Assembly: GCF_020520425.1 (NCBI RefSeq)
Contig: NC_079487.1
Coordinates: 109,092,141-109,156,140 of the forward strand
Direction: 5' to 3'
DNA from: Spinacia oleracea
Lineage: Eukaryota; Streptophyta; Magnoliopsida; Caryophyllales; Amaranthaceae
Length of the DNA stretch: 64,000 bases
Below the pieces are notes generated by a model that made no database searches, was not told the DNA's origin, and saw only the letters and a program-made list of their open reading frames with translations. Shown here one piece after another: positions 12,401 through 23,532 of this stretch; position 1 is the stretch's first letter, and every line of letters starts with the position of its first letter. The position numbers and the translations under genes are program-made.

Positions 12401-14407
12401 CAGTAAATTATAGTCAGTGCTATAAAAAAGAGAACAGAAATTCAAGAATAATATCAGACAGCCACAACAGAACAAACGGAGAGCAGCGAACCTAACCTTA
12501 TGCTTCCCTCTATTCGATCAGAATATCCACCTTAAAATTTGCGACCCACAAGTTTCCATGTGGATATTTAAATTGGACTTTAGGGATATAAAGTTGTTTC
12601 AAATACGACATGTTCATTAAAATTGTTTGAAAAGATATCCCATGGCTATTATCAAAATCAAGAAGGGCATACTCGAGGGAGAAACAGGAATGGAAATTGG
12701 AAGATAACATAAGCTAACAGTAAAACGCACCATCGGAGTTGGATGACACAGTCGTTTCAGGTGTCTTTGCACATGACACTACAATTCTTGCCTGCCTTGA
12801 GGAAGACGCGAGCTTTCCAACGGTGAGGGCTTGGCAGTGGGATCGAATGACAGTGGGCCAGGAAGCCAGACTAGGCTTCTCAAGTGAAGAACATGCATGT
12901 GAAATGCTGCCAGCAGAAACTAGAATGCAGAAGTTCCAAGTTCAAGACAGAAAGGCAGTATTGTCTCAGTGTCATACCAATATACCATAGTCATGCTATT
13001 ATGGGAAAATTATAGACAAAATAATACATCACAGGGTACAAATACACAATCACATCACATGTTCATTGCTCCTATATACAGAAAGTAAATTAACAAAACA
13101 GAGAACTGTAGATTATAAATATGAGAAATCAGTTTAAGTATGCAATGAAGGACAAATACTCGTAAGTTGAAGTTCAGAACAAAGCAAATATTTTTATGTG
13201 GTTTAGCTGAATAAGACCTACATCCACAAGGTAGTGAAGACAGTCCATTCTCACTGGTTTATTAAAGACAAATACAATGAATAATTTAATATGAGAGCCT
13301 CAGTAACCAAAGCTACACGTGTTTGTTGAGCAAGTAGTAGTAGTAATGGACGTTGTAACATTATCACCAATACCCAAGGGCCAAAAGAGTGTCCAGAACT
13401 TCCCCGAATCCTTCCTTAAAAAGGTCACATCAGAATTCCTCCAAAATTAATGGGTGCAATCCATGTCCACCATGAGCATATGACATGTATCATATGATCA
13501 TATCATGTCCTCTTCCATTTAAATCTCAACTCAATTGCTCATCACAAAATAACGTATGTGTACACGGAAACTTGGGAGAGTAAGTAATATGAAGCCACAA
13601 ATCCTTTCCTTACCATGAAACTCCATGCGAAAAAAACTACTAATTCAAAACTCCACAACTCTCTACTCTCATATAATTGTTTCTGTAGGATCATATTGCA
13701 TAGGGTTTAGAGCCTTAGAGAGTTAGAGGTGAACCACTGAACCTCATATGTGTTTGACTGTTCGTGTAACCGTCCTAATCCTTTTCGTAGTAAGGTTTAT
13801 ATTTGTTGTTATAGTAATCATCAATGCCCTCAACTGCAGGGTAAATGTTCATAGAGGTACGGCTACAACCCAATAAAGTGCCTTCGGAATATTTACCCAT
13901 GACCACAGATGAAACAAGCATGAAATCACATTTCGCAAAATTCAATCTACTTGACTGCTTAATGCAACATTACTTAGCTACATAATCAATAAATCCATCA
14001 GTCTATTAGTACAATCACCGATTTGATTCAATCATCTCAACATCCACTTATAAATTAAAAATTGAGTCATTCCAACTTCCCCAGAATGTATCAATCAGAG
14101 CATGACTAACCTATTAAAAAAAAAGCTACAAATTCAACATTTATCGAAATGCAACTAGCTGCCACGAAAACACTAAAAACCCCACTAACGAAATTCGCAA
14201 TGTAATATTAAAAAAGGGTGGGAAAAGGGGGGTTATATTGATCAAAGATTTATATCTGAATTGATAAATAATCTAACACAAACACACAACAAAAGCACAA
14301 ATCATTCAATCTATTGGAAGAATCATCACCAAAAATATAATCATTTAAAAACGAAAGAGAGATAGATGAGATGGGAAACACTTACGACGGAAGGCGGCAG
14401 TCTCCAT
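9425..14407 (-). CDS. BADC: Plastid biotin/lipoyl attachment domain-containing protein (BADC-type)
   Basis: Minus-strand exons: 14407-14386, 12919-12731, 12385-12312, 11563-11510, 10587-10342, 10267-10205, 9897-9829, 9679-9634 and 9486-9425. They join in phase to 274 aa. The Ser/Arg-rich first ~60 residues look like a chloroplast transit peptide. Residues ~85-125 are the BCCP-like N-terminal region (LLLEVCDETSVAE..LKVGDFEMHLKRN), followed by a Pro/Ala/Ser linker. Residues ~196-274 form a biotinyl-like domain (VGSFRRGRTVKGKK, then GDVIKEGQVIGYIDQFG, ending in PLIAVLPSFHGLR). Where BCCP has the EAMKLM biotin site this protein has DQFGTE, so there is no acceptor lysine. That is the hallmark of BADC proteins. 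BADCs are known to occupy BCCP positions in heteromeric acetyl-CoA carboxylase and lower fatty-acid synthesis. The leader upstream (minus strand, 14408-14580) is CT-rich. Confidence 0.92.
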
Positions 14408-14763
14408 GGAAATGAATGAAAGAATCAAACAAGAAAATGCAGGAAAAAGAGATCTAATGGAAAATGAATGAGGAGAGAGAAAGAGAAAGAAAGTGGGTGT
14501 ACTGGCCTACTGTGTAGTCTAAGAAGTTAGAGGAGAAGGTGAGGTTGTATGCTTCGAAATGTCCGCCCTTTCTCTCTCAGGTTCCCATTTTAGAATTCGA
14601 ACTTGGTGTTTTTTTATTTTTTTGGTTTTCTTTTTCTTGTGCGTAAAAAGTTAAAATCTCCGGCGAGTAAAAAGTTAACGACCCAGACGGACTTTGATTA
14701 AAAAATTTAAATCGGTTTTTCTTGAAATAACCATGAGTTTTTTAAGAAAATGGAGAAGACTAT

Positions 14764-15483
14764 GGCCCTGTTTGGTTAGGAGCTGTTAGTTGTTAGCTGA
14801 TAGCTGATTTGACTAGCTGTTAGCGGTTAGTTGTTTGCATTAGTTGTTTGTGTAAAAGTGTTTGGTAAATTAGCTGTTAGCTGTTTAATATGTAAAATGA
14901 CCATTAAGGACATTGACATACTTTGTTTCTTATTAATATTAGACAAATAGTTTATTGTGTTAATTTTTTTTCTCTTTATATTTTTCTAATAAACATTGAC
15001 TAAAGAAAATAAATTTATTTTAAAAAAAAAATTATTCTTAATTTAATTTTTTTAATAATATATATTTTTCAATTAGAGAGATATTACTAGTGATATTTTA
15101 AGCATGATTGCAATATACTTCAATTGCTTCAAAGTACTAATATATAATTTATTACAACAAAAAACGAATCTAGTAAATAAGGTGAAATGAAAAAGAAAGT
15201 GTGAGTTGTTTTTAGGAGAAAAATATGTAGGGTACCAAGGTTGATAGTGGTTGTAATTATAGGCAATAATAGGACAAAATAGTCATTTTCATCCTCTTTC
15301 TCAAACCTCTAATTGCAAAAAGCTCCTATATTGAGCTTTTTCAAAATTAGCTTTTTCACCCCAAAACTCTCTTCCAATCCTCTCCTAACCAAACACTCTC
15401 AATTAGCTTTTTCTAAAGGTCAAACCTCTAATTCACCCCAAAAAGCTCCTTTTTCCTCAAACCTCTCCTAACCAAACACCCCC
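14764..15483. mobile_element. Tourist-like MITE, GGCCCTGTTTGG termini
   Basis: The left terminus GGCCCTGTTTGGTTAGGAG is mirrored at the right (CTCTCCTAACCAAACACCCC). Both sides are flanked by TAT (14761-14763 and 15484-15486). At 720 bp it is A+T-rich inside, with short internal repeats of the TIR (CTCCTAACCAAACA occurs twice near the right end) and no coding frame. The termini resemble PIF/Harbinger MITEs. It lies ~350 bp upstream of the BADC start codon. Confidence 0.65.
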
Positions 15484-16388
15484 TATATATACTCATTGGA
15501 TCGCGACATCGCGATCGCCAATCCAGCTGAGGTGGATGTAGGGAAATTGCTTGGTCATCAATACAAAATGAACATTATCTTACATGTATATAACAACAAG
15601 TAATTTGACCCGTATGATGCACGAGAGCATTTTGTAAGTGTTAGAAGTACTTATGTTGCTCGACATATAACAACTTTAAGGTATTATGAAAGTTTAAATT
15701 ATTTAAAATAATCAGAATAAACATTGACGAAAATTAAGACTTGGCCATAGAAATAGAGGATAGACGCAACACATAAAATAAAACAGTTACACATTACCTC
15801 GGGAAAATGTAAAATGATCTAAAGTTTATTTGCATTTAAAAAAAATATATAGTTTTTTTTGGTGCAAATGATGATGATATAGAGTTGATTGTACGTGTAA
15901 GTGATATAACGAAATGTTTGATAGTTATATTTATTTATAAGGTGTGTAAGGAAGATGAGAGGTTAATGACTTATTTTGATGAGATGTTTGTTATTCTCAT
16001 ACTTTTGTGTAGTTAAAAAACTAAAAAGATAGTTAACTTATACGATTTAAGTATTAATGTTTATTTTACTATTATTGTTATGGAATATTAGTTGATTAAT
16101 ACAATTTAAGTTAGCTCATTAAGTTATGATGATTTATTTGTATGTTTTTGTTATGTGTGTCTTTTGAGTTGTTTATTACTTTATTTTATTTATATGTTGA
16201 TAATGATGATGATGATGCCTTTTGAATTTTCTCTATTTTAATTATAAAAGTTAGAAAGAGGTAGTTTGATGAGATAATGACACAAGTCATACTGTCATAT
16301 ATGGTTACAATTTTTAAATATTATGTATACATATTCACGACAACTTTTGTTTAAAACCGGCTTATTAGAAAAAAAAAACACTATTTTG
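15484..16388. other. Intergenic, A+T-rich
   Basis: I see no gene, RNA or clear repeat boundary here. There is a short GAT microsatellite near 16203-16216. A brief GC-richer patch with CGCGA words lies near 15500-15520. Confidence 0.4.
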
Positions 16389-16846
16389 GGCTCGTTCGGT
16401 ATCGTTTTTTGTTTTCAGTTTTCTGTTTTTTACAAAACTAAAAACCAAAATATGAAAACCGCAAAATGTAGTTTTCAGTTTTTTGTTGTCAGTTTTCAAA
16501 ATTAACATGATTACAATAGATATGACTATTTTTTAGTTCATAATTCAATTTAAAGCATATGACTTATAGAACCAAAAAACCAAAAACTGAAAACTGGCAG
16601 TGATACCAAACGGACCATTGCTTAATGACTCGTTCGGTATCACTGTGAGTTTTTAGTTTTTTTTTGTTTTAAAAGTCATGTGATTTAGATTGAATCATGA
16701 ATTAAAAAATAGTCATAATTATAGTAATCATATTGATTTTGAAAACCGACAACAAAAAATTGGAAACTACTTTTTATGGTTTTCATATTTTTGTTTTTAG
16801 TTTTGTGAAAAATAGAAAACTGAAAACAAAAAATGATACCGATATT
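16389..16846. repeat. Two inverted copies of one MITE forming a large palindrome
   Basis: Copy 1 (16389-16616) runs from GGCTCGTTCGGTATCG to its mirrored end near CGGACC. Copy 2 (about 16627-16846) starts with ACTCGTTCGGTATCAC and contains the same internal landmarks in reverse order (AACATGATTACAATAGA against TATAGTAATCATATTG, and ACCAAAATATGAAAACC against GGTTTTCATATTTTTG). The copies face each other with only ~10 bp between them, giving arms of roughly 220 bp. They are non-coding. The class (hAT or Harbinger) is not certain from the ends. Confidence 0.65.
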
Positions 16847-16913
16847 AATAAGCGTCAGTGCTTAACTAATTACTTTCAGTGTTTAACAAATTCGTTTCAG
16901 TGCTTAACTTATA

Positions 16914-17172
16914 TTTCCTCCGATTTTTAATACTTGCAACGTTGTTAACTTTCACGCATGCCTATGCAAAACTTTGATCATTAATATCTTTAATTCTCTT
17001 TAAGCAAAAATTATAAAAAGTTAATATTTTGAAAAAACAAATTGAGACGAATATAACAAGATCCTACATGATTATGTTTTATCTTATGTATAAATCACCA
17101 ACAATAGTCAAAATAAAATATGTGAATAGTGTAAAATACACAAACGTTGCGAGTATTAAAAATCAGAGGAAG
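16914..17172. mobile_element. MITE flanked by TA, first of three family copies
   Basis: The terminal repeats (CCTCCGATTTTTAATACTTG and the complement of CCTCTGATTTTTAATACTCG) are long and good. TA flanks at 16912-16913 and 17173-17174. The internal segment (TTATGTATAAATCAC, AATAGTG) recurs in inverted orientation in the MITE at 60061-60317 and more loosely at 62328-62578. It is non-coding, 259 bp and Stowaway-like. Confidence 0.7.
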
Positions 17173-17174
17173 TA

Positions 17175-17966
17175 TGACACTAAGGTGGGCTTTCGTGTAA
17201 AACCGTTTTATATAAAAATTTGTACAACACTTATTACATAGAGTAGCTTGTGTGTCAGACCGCCTGACAGACGCGTCACCATCAGACCGGCAATGAAAAC
17301 CACACGCATGTGTACTCAGCGCCATATAAATATGTTTTTTTCTCTCTCCTTAATTTTTCATTTGCGTCTCTCCTTCCTTCCCTGAAACCCAACTTCTCTT
17401 TCATTCTAGAAACCCTAAGTCTCTCGCGATTCTCTCTCCTCTCATTCTTCTCCTCTCCTCCAAAACTCGGCCATTGTAGACTTGTCACCGTCACCTCCTT
17501 GCCGCCATCTCCGTCGCCATCATCTCCTCACTGCCGTTGCAAGATGCTGAATCAATGAAAGAAGGAGACAAGCCGGCGGCGAAATAGAGGAAGAAGTCGT
17601 CGTCGTCGTCGACTCACCTTCTCGGCTTCTCGTCGCCGTCTCCTTCACCTTCTCGCCGCCGTTGCAATATGTGAGACTCTCCGGTAGATCGAATTGGGAT
17701 CACTTCGCCCCTCAATCGCCGGCCCGAATTTCTGTTGTGGTTGTTGTTACGGCCACTACTGCTGAAAACTTCAAACGTTGTTGATTAATGTGGTTGTTGT
17801 GTAGATAGATAGATTTCTATTTTATGGTCCCACACTTACTCACATAATCTTTTTACTAAATTCATTCATCCACTATATCACTTTCATCTTATTTTAATAA
17901 ATTTAACTCATTCTCCTAAAACTATAAGCTGGTCAGAGTGTATCCTTTAATAAGATACGGAGGGAG
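17175..17966 (+). other. Pyrimidine-rich leader-like stretch and a Stowaway end
   Basis: Positions ~17310-17760 are unusually GC- and pyrimidine-rich, with TCTCTC runs, CCGTCGCC words and GTCGTC triplets. This looks like a plant 5' leader plus a first exon, but no frame stays open with a recognisable product and no following exon is evident. From ~17815 it becomes A+T-rich and ends in a Stowaway-type terminus (ACGGAGGGAGTA at 17958-17969) whose partner end I cannot find. It may be a captured gene fragment. Confidence 0.35.
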
Positions 17967-18462
17967 TATATTAACAACTGAAAATTGAGTAAAAATTAAA
18001 AAAAAAAAAAGGTAAAAAAAGAGTTGTCCACTAATCAAGAATCCAAATTACCACCATTGGTAGTAGCAATCAAGGTTATCAAAATCGCGATTCTACTTTA
18101 AATCAGAATGGACACTTAGATTCGAATTGTAAAATGGAATCGTAGAATTGTAAGATTAAATTCTGAAAATTCATTTAAAATGCTTATATTATAGGTAAAA
18201 AACTTAATAATTTAAATATATAGTTGTTTAATATCTAAATAAGCAATAATTAACAATATTTATCTATTAATAATTTTCTCAATTTGATTTATTTTTATGA
18301 GGTTTTCGCTAGTAAAGAAAAAATGTAGAATTGTAAATCGAATTATTGACAATATTTTACGATTTGAATCGCGATTTTAATGGAAGAAAACGAACCACCT
18401 AACCGTCTGACAAGCCATGTTTGGTTTGTAGGTATTGTTAATTACAGGAAAGAAACTAAGCG
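17967..18462. repeat. Degenerate copy of the flank at 19165-19345
   Basis: The blocks 17967-18070 and 18379-18462 match 19165-19345 in order. Shared words are TATTAACAACTGAAAATTGA, AATCCAAATTACCACCATT, CTAACCGTCTGACAAGC and AAGAAACTAA. The match breaks only at the MITE 18071-18378. The copy at 19165 runs into the 3' end of the gene at 19343. Beyond 18462 the older copy enters unrelated sequence (ATGGCGACGGCAACCTG near 18508). This is a tandem duplication of a gene's downstream flank. Confidence 0.65.
18071..18378. mobile_element. MITE inside the duplicated flank
   Basis: The termini contain ATCAAAATCGCGATTC and its mirrored partner GAATCGCGATTTT. Comparison with the empty site in the second copy (near 19264-19272) shows the insertion precisely and implies a 3-bp duplication (AAT). 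It is about 308 bp, A+T-rich and non-coding. The filled/empty pair makes the boundaries more secure than termini alone would. Confidence 0.65.
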
Positions 18463-19342
18463 AAAATTCCCGAGTGCCCAATCGCTTCTGCAAAACTGCA
18501 ACCGGCGATGGCGACGGCAACCTGGTATTTTCGAATTGCTCTAGCTTATTCGTTTTCTGCGTATGATTATGTGTTCCAATAGTTGCATGATTTTTTTTGG
18601 TTATTTTAAAACGTAGTGGAATTTCTAGGGTTCAGATTATCGAAGTTCTCAGTTCTTTTGTTTGATCATTACAATTATTGAATGTCACCTGGGAATTTGG
18701 TAAAATTTTTGTATTTTTTTTTTGTATTTTTTTTTTAGTTTATCAGTACTTTCACGCTTTATTTTCATGGCTAATTTCAGTTTTTGCTCCTTTTGTAGAC
18801 TAATTGTGCTATTTTAAAACTTTAAACTTGCATTATGTCATTGTTTTGCATGTTAATTGCAATTGCTAAGTCTGGTTTTGTAATTCATGTTGACTTGTTA
18901 TCACTAAAAAGTTGTAGCCAAAAATCGAATGCGAAGATAGTTTGAATTCTCAAAATGAATATGGCTGTAAGAGTGTAAAATGTGCTATCATGTTTGTTTC
19001 ATTAGTGGTTATATACTTATATCTTAATTGTATACTTGTATTATCGACTCGTGTTTATCTCTGTTGCATTATCTGAACTTATTTGTACTTATTTTGTCTG
19101 AAATAAGTGAAAATAAGTCAAACAGAACAAAGCCTTAGGTTGATAAGAAAAACATTCATAGTAGTATATTAACAACTGAAAATTGAGTACAGAAAAAAAA
19201 AATAAAAAAATACAGGACTAGTTGTCCTCTAATCAGGAATCCAAATTACCACCATTAGTAATAGCAATGGAAGAAAACAAACAATCTAACCGTCTGACAA
19301 GCAATGTTGGTTTACAGGGGAAGAAACTAAACGAGAAACATT
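18463..19342. other. Intergenic, A+T-rich
   Basis: This lies between the two copies of the duplicated flank, downstream of the gene at 19343. A possible orphan first exon begins at 18508 (ATGGCGACGGCAACCTG followed by GTATTT), but I cannot follow it. A looser copy of the AATAAG(T) repeat lies near 19080-19130. Confidence 0.35.
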
Positions 19343-20938
19343 CTACACTAGAGTAAGCTGCAGAGTTTCTTTGAACTCAGCTCTCCTTGTTTCATTGTAC
19401 AATGTCCTGTACCTATTTGGCCAGTATGTTAATCCAATACAACCAGAAAGTTCCCACTCCATTGATCTCTTCCCAATAGCTGATTTGTCCACTTTCCAAC
19501 ATACCGTTTCCCCATACTGATCTCCTGCAAATATAACCCCTCCCTGTCTAGTAAAAGGCCTGTATGCATTAGAATACCGGTGCTTAAACCACGCCTTAGG
19601 CTGAAACATTTTCATAGGGGAAGGTTTAGATGAAAAGACCTCTCTTCCGTCATTACTGTCATGCAGAAACCAGTTCAAACCCCCGCTGTCACCCTTTGCA
19701 GTCTCCTCAAATTTCCATGGTTTGAAGACTCTTGTTGTGGTCTCTCCTGCTGATACCTGGACTCCCACTTTGTTAAGAGGCTCGAATGATCCTTCTATTG
19801 TCTTCTCTATTTCTATTTCCTTCTTTGGATTCTCTGAAGATTTGCTTACTGACACGCTTAAAATGTCTGTCTGAGGTCCTGGTGTGAGTTGCAGTGACAT
19901 TCTTGAAGGGAAGTGCTTTTCTGCTGCCCCTGCTCCTCGATCTTTTAGAAGCTTCTCACTTACTAGTCGAACCACATCTAGCCTGTCAGATAAGATTTTA
20001 AATATAACGTTAATTTTTTCAATAAGAACTGACTATTGTATGAATGCCTTAGCAAAATATATGGATTTTTACGTGTATAAATACCTTATATTGTCGATGT
20101 TTACCATTACTTCAATCCATTTCTCCTTGACTATGGCTTTATAATTGAGCTGTATGACACCCTCAAGATGGTGGTAGTTTAGAGAAAAGGCTAAACGCTC
20201 ATCAGCTGAACCACTTGTGTTCTCGATTTCCATAGTTATTATAGGACAATATAGCTGAACTTTCCACAGCCCGGTAGTTGAAAAACCATGGGAAAACAGA
20301 GGAGACGGACCTTTGAGGATTTGGTTGGCTGCTTTTAGCTCCATTTTCCAGTTTGTGATAGCTAGATTCAAGCATCTCATCCATTGTTGTTCAATGTTAG
20401 ACCCTAAGATCCTCATCAGTAGCTTTGAGGCTTCACGAGATTCCATAGTTGAAAGCTGATCTTTTAGAGCTTTAAGACAATTGAAGCGAAGATCAGTTGG
20501 AGCTTCATATATACAAACTAAGAAAACTAAGGTAAGAATGGAAACATTGAAGATGTGTTTCAAGTTATATGTAGGATCAATCTTGGGGATTTTTATAGGG
20601 TTAATGTTTTTTGTAGGTCCGTACTTGAATACATCTTGAATGAAAATCGAAATGAGATAATATATCGTGTTTTCGTCACCCAGGAGGTTTGTGGAAGGGC
20701 TTAAGACATAAATTGGTTTTGAGGTCCAAAGGGATACAGGAAGGCTAAAGTTTGCAAAGATGGAAAAGGAGATTGATTTGGTTGAAATGTTTTTGGTTAT
20801 GTTGAGACTGAGGGTTGCTAACGATGAGTTTGATGAGCATATGCATATCGACATGGAATCCTTCTTCCATTGAGTTAGCGGTGGAAGGTTTTGGATCCAT
20901 GCCCATATATCAGTGTTTCTACAAGTAGCAGCAGCCAT
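19343..20938 (-). CDS. Plant protein of unknown function, two exons
   Basis: Exon 1 is 20938-20085 and exon 2 is 19982-19343. The GT-AG intron is 102 bp, phase is kept, and the product is 497 aa. The N-terminus (MAAATCRNTDIWAWIQNLPP) and the C-terminal Trp/Tyr-rich block (VIFAGDQYGETVCWKVDK, then ELSGCIGLTYWPNRYRT) look strongly constrained. I have the impression of a plant-wide single-copy-type family of unknown function, which a search should confirm. A hydrophobic segment at ~133-145 (VSILTLVFLVCIYEA) is a possible single membrane segment. There are no catalytic motifs that I can name. It has a canonical TATA box 50 bp upstream. A duplicated piece of its 3' flank lies ~900 bp further downstream. 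Confidence 0.85.
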
Positions 20939-20987
20939 GTTTACTCTCTTAAAATCTTAATTCAATTCAAGGATGAGCTTTGAATCT

Positions 20988-20995
20988 ATTTATAG
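20988..20995 (-). promoter_or_regulatory. TATA box for the unknown gene
   Basis: On the minus strand this reads TATAAATA, about 50 bp before the ATG at 20938. It predicts a transcription start near 20960 and a very short leader. Confidence 0.6.
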
Positions 20996-23532
20996 ACTCG
21001 GAGATGATTACGAGGAAGAAACTTTTTGTAGCTAAGATTCCAACAAGGTGCAAAAGTCAAAAGAAAGCAATACTAATGCTAGAAAGTTGATAGCACATAA
21101 AACCTTCAGAAGGTGATTTATTATATATGAGGCTTTTTGATTGGCGAATTGTGCAAGAAATTGATTCTTCGGGGATGGCTTGTACAAGAATAAGATGCCT
21201 TCTAACATTTTTGGATATGAACATGCTTTATTTGGTAAAACTCTGTTAGTTTAAGTTACTGATAGCTGAAGCAATATGCCTAAGTAAACACCTTCTCTGA
21301 GTTCCTTATGAGATTAAACTGCTGACATCTTGTAATCTGATGAGTCAGATATTAAACGATATATGATTAATCGCTTCAAAATCGTGGATATTATCAAGGG
21401 AATTAGATGATAACGATAATAATCCTAGTTGGACTTAACCAAATGTTAACTTACATTTACAGCTTACTATTATTGGAAATGCAGAATACGAGTGAAGTTC
21501 ACATTGCATATGCATTACTAAACTCAGTAATGTATGATATCACTATATCAGCTGCAGTGTTATATGCTCATGTCATGCCATCTTTGATATTTTTGCTTAC
21601 TAAGCCTTTACAGAAAATAACTTCATTTTTAGGTAACAGTTTCATTCTAACTTTGTTTTTCCCTCAAACACCTTTTTATTTTATTTTTGAGTTTCTTTTT
21701 TCCTTTGTGGCAGATAACCAATTGCTTGTTTTTTGCAGGTACTGCACAAGTTTAGCTTGTTTTTTTAGAGTTTCTTTTTTCCCCTATGCTGCTGAAGATT
21801 GAACACAAAAACATTTACACGTGATGTAGTATTCGTAAAAGTTGTTTGAGGCGTATTTGGGTGTCCGAGAGAAGGCATCCCCATCCCGAAAGCAAGGGTT
21901 GGCTCACTTGGTACGAATCTTAACCAAGTGAGGTTGTCCGTAGATCATAACAACTTATTGGAGATCAGAGTGAATTGTTGCGTTTTTTGGAGCAAGTTTT
22001 CCATTTTTTCAACTAATTATTGTGAAACGGTGTCATCTAAGACAGCCTCAAACAAATTGGGTGGTTCAAGATGCTATGATCGAAACTAGAGGCTGACATA
22101 TTTTTCATCTTCTTCACGCAAAAGAGTGTTTGTTACTGGTGTTGGTAGAATGGTAGCCAAAGTGTATGAAACAAGTTCAAATGCGAGTCAAAGTTGGATG
22201 TACGCTAAATGCAGTATGAGATATGGTTAGGCATAAATTCTAGTATATCCTCAATGAGCAATCCTTTCATTAATATGCTTTTACTTTTTATTTAATTATT
22301 TATTAAGGCCTAATCATGTGCTAAGAGACAAGATTATAATTACATCAACATGCCATTTAATAGGCATTTGTGTGTAATATTACAAAATGGTAATGAAATA
22401 TCAAATATGATGAAAACACGTCATGGATGTGGAATTGTGGAGTTAGATCATCATTAACTTTCCTTGCAAATTTACGTAATCTGCGTAGTCGATTATCATT
22501 GCTGTCATTTATTACCATCTACCAAACAGAGAAGGAGCAAAATTAAAATACTCCTAAAATGTCTTTTCAAGGACAATTATACTATAGAGGGGAACATCTA
22601 TTGTACACCTTTCACTTATTTCCGTTAGCAGACATGTCAAAAATAGCCTCGGACGTACCATATACAATTACTAGGATTCACCGGGTGTACAATGAAAATT
22701 ATAAAACTTTCATAATTTAAGCCATATCAATCTATGCAAGTAATGAATGAAGTAGAAACTGTACCAAATCTATGAATTAAGTTGTTTATAGGATAAGACA
22801 GAATATTTCCTTTTAGTTTTCATAGATTTGTTATTTGTAAGTACCGCATAAGTTTCCTCTGAGAATCAAAGTGGTATAATCTTTCTCATCTATTCATGAC
22901 TTTTTTGGTCACGAGATTCCGCAAAAAGTACTAAGGTATTGACTTACAATTACAACTAATCAATCAAATGCCAGCCTAACACAAGCAATGTTTCTACTTT
23001 CTAGCAAGCCATTTTCTTTTGGTGGAAAATTACAACCTGTTATCAATTGTACCCAAACCCCATTTATCTTTACCATTACGCCACTTTAACAACCCTTAAT
23101 TAACATCTAATTGAGTAATTGTATACATAAATACAAATAGTTTACTCTGATAATAGAAAGACGCACACTACGAGAAATGCAAAGAGGCGAAGCAAAAAGA
23201 ATAGCAAATAATTTCTATTCAAAATGGTAAGTATGTAACTACATTGAAGTAACAAAGCATTGACATAAAATATCTCAATTGACAAGCTGCCTCAATTCCT
23301 TCATGGTTTAGTGAAACCACTTCTCTTTGCAAAAATTTACCAGATCTGATGAATGTATTTACAATCCTTCTATTCACACATCAGGAAAAACAAGCGTAAA
23401 CGTTTCAATAAATCTCATTGTTGTTTACTGGTATAGAACCTTGAAAAACACTACAACAAACAGCACAACACTTCTAAGAAAATAAAAAAAACTATCTTCT
23501 GTAGTAGTTCTGGCCGAGGAGGAGTTGTTGTG
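20996..23532. other. Intergenic, A+T-rich
   Basis: I find no convincing gene. A perfect 10-bp stem (CTCACTTGGT / ACCAAGTGAG, 21903-21932, 10-nt loop) stands out. Words ATTGTACACC and GGTGTACAAT near 22600-22692 face each other and may bound a tiny MITE. Positions ~23200-23532 are likely the 3' untranslated region of the presenilin gene. Confidence 0.4.

Noticed and set aside
12739-12990. 83-codon plus-strand open frame
   Set aside because: It is the shadow of BADC exon 2 on the opposite strand, which joins in phase with its neighbours.
21407-21802. Hydrophobic 131-codon open frame
   Set aside because: Leu/Phe/Ile-rich because the DNA is A+T-rich; no family motif, no promoter and no splice context. 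Probably chance.
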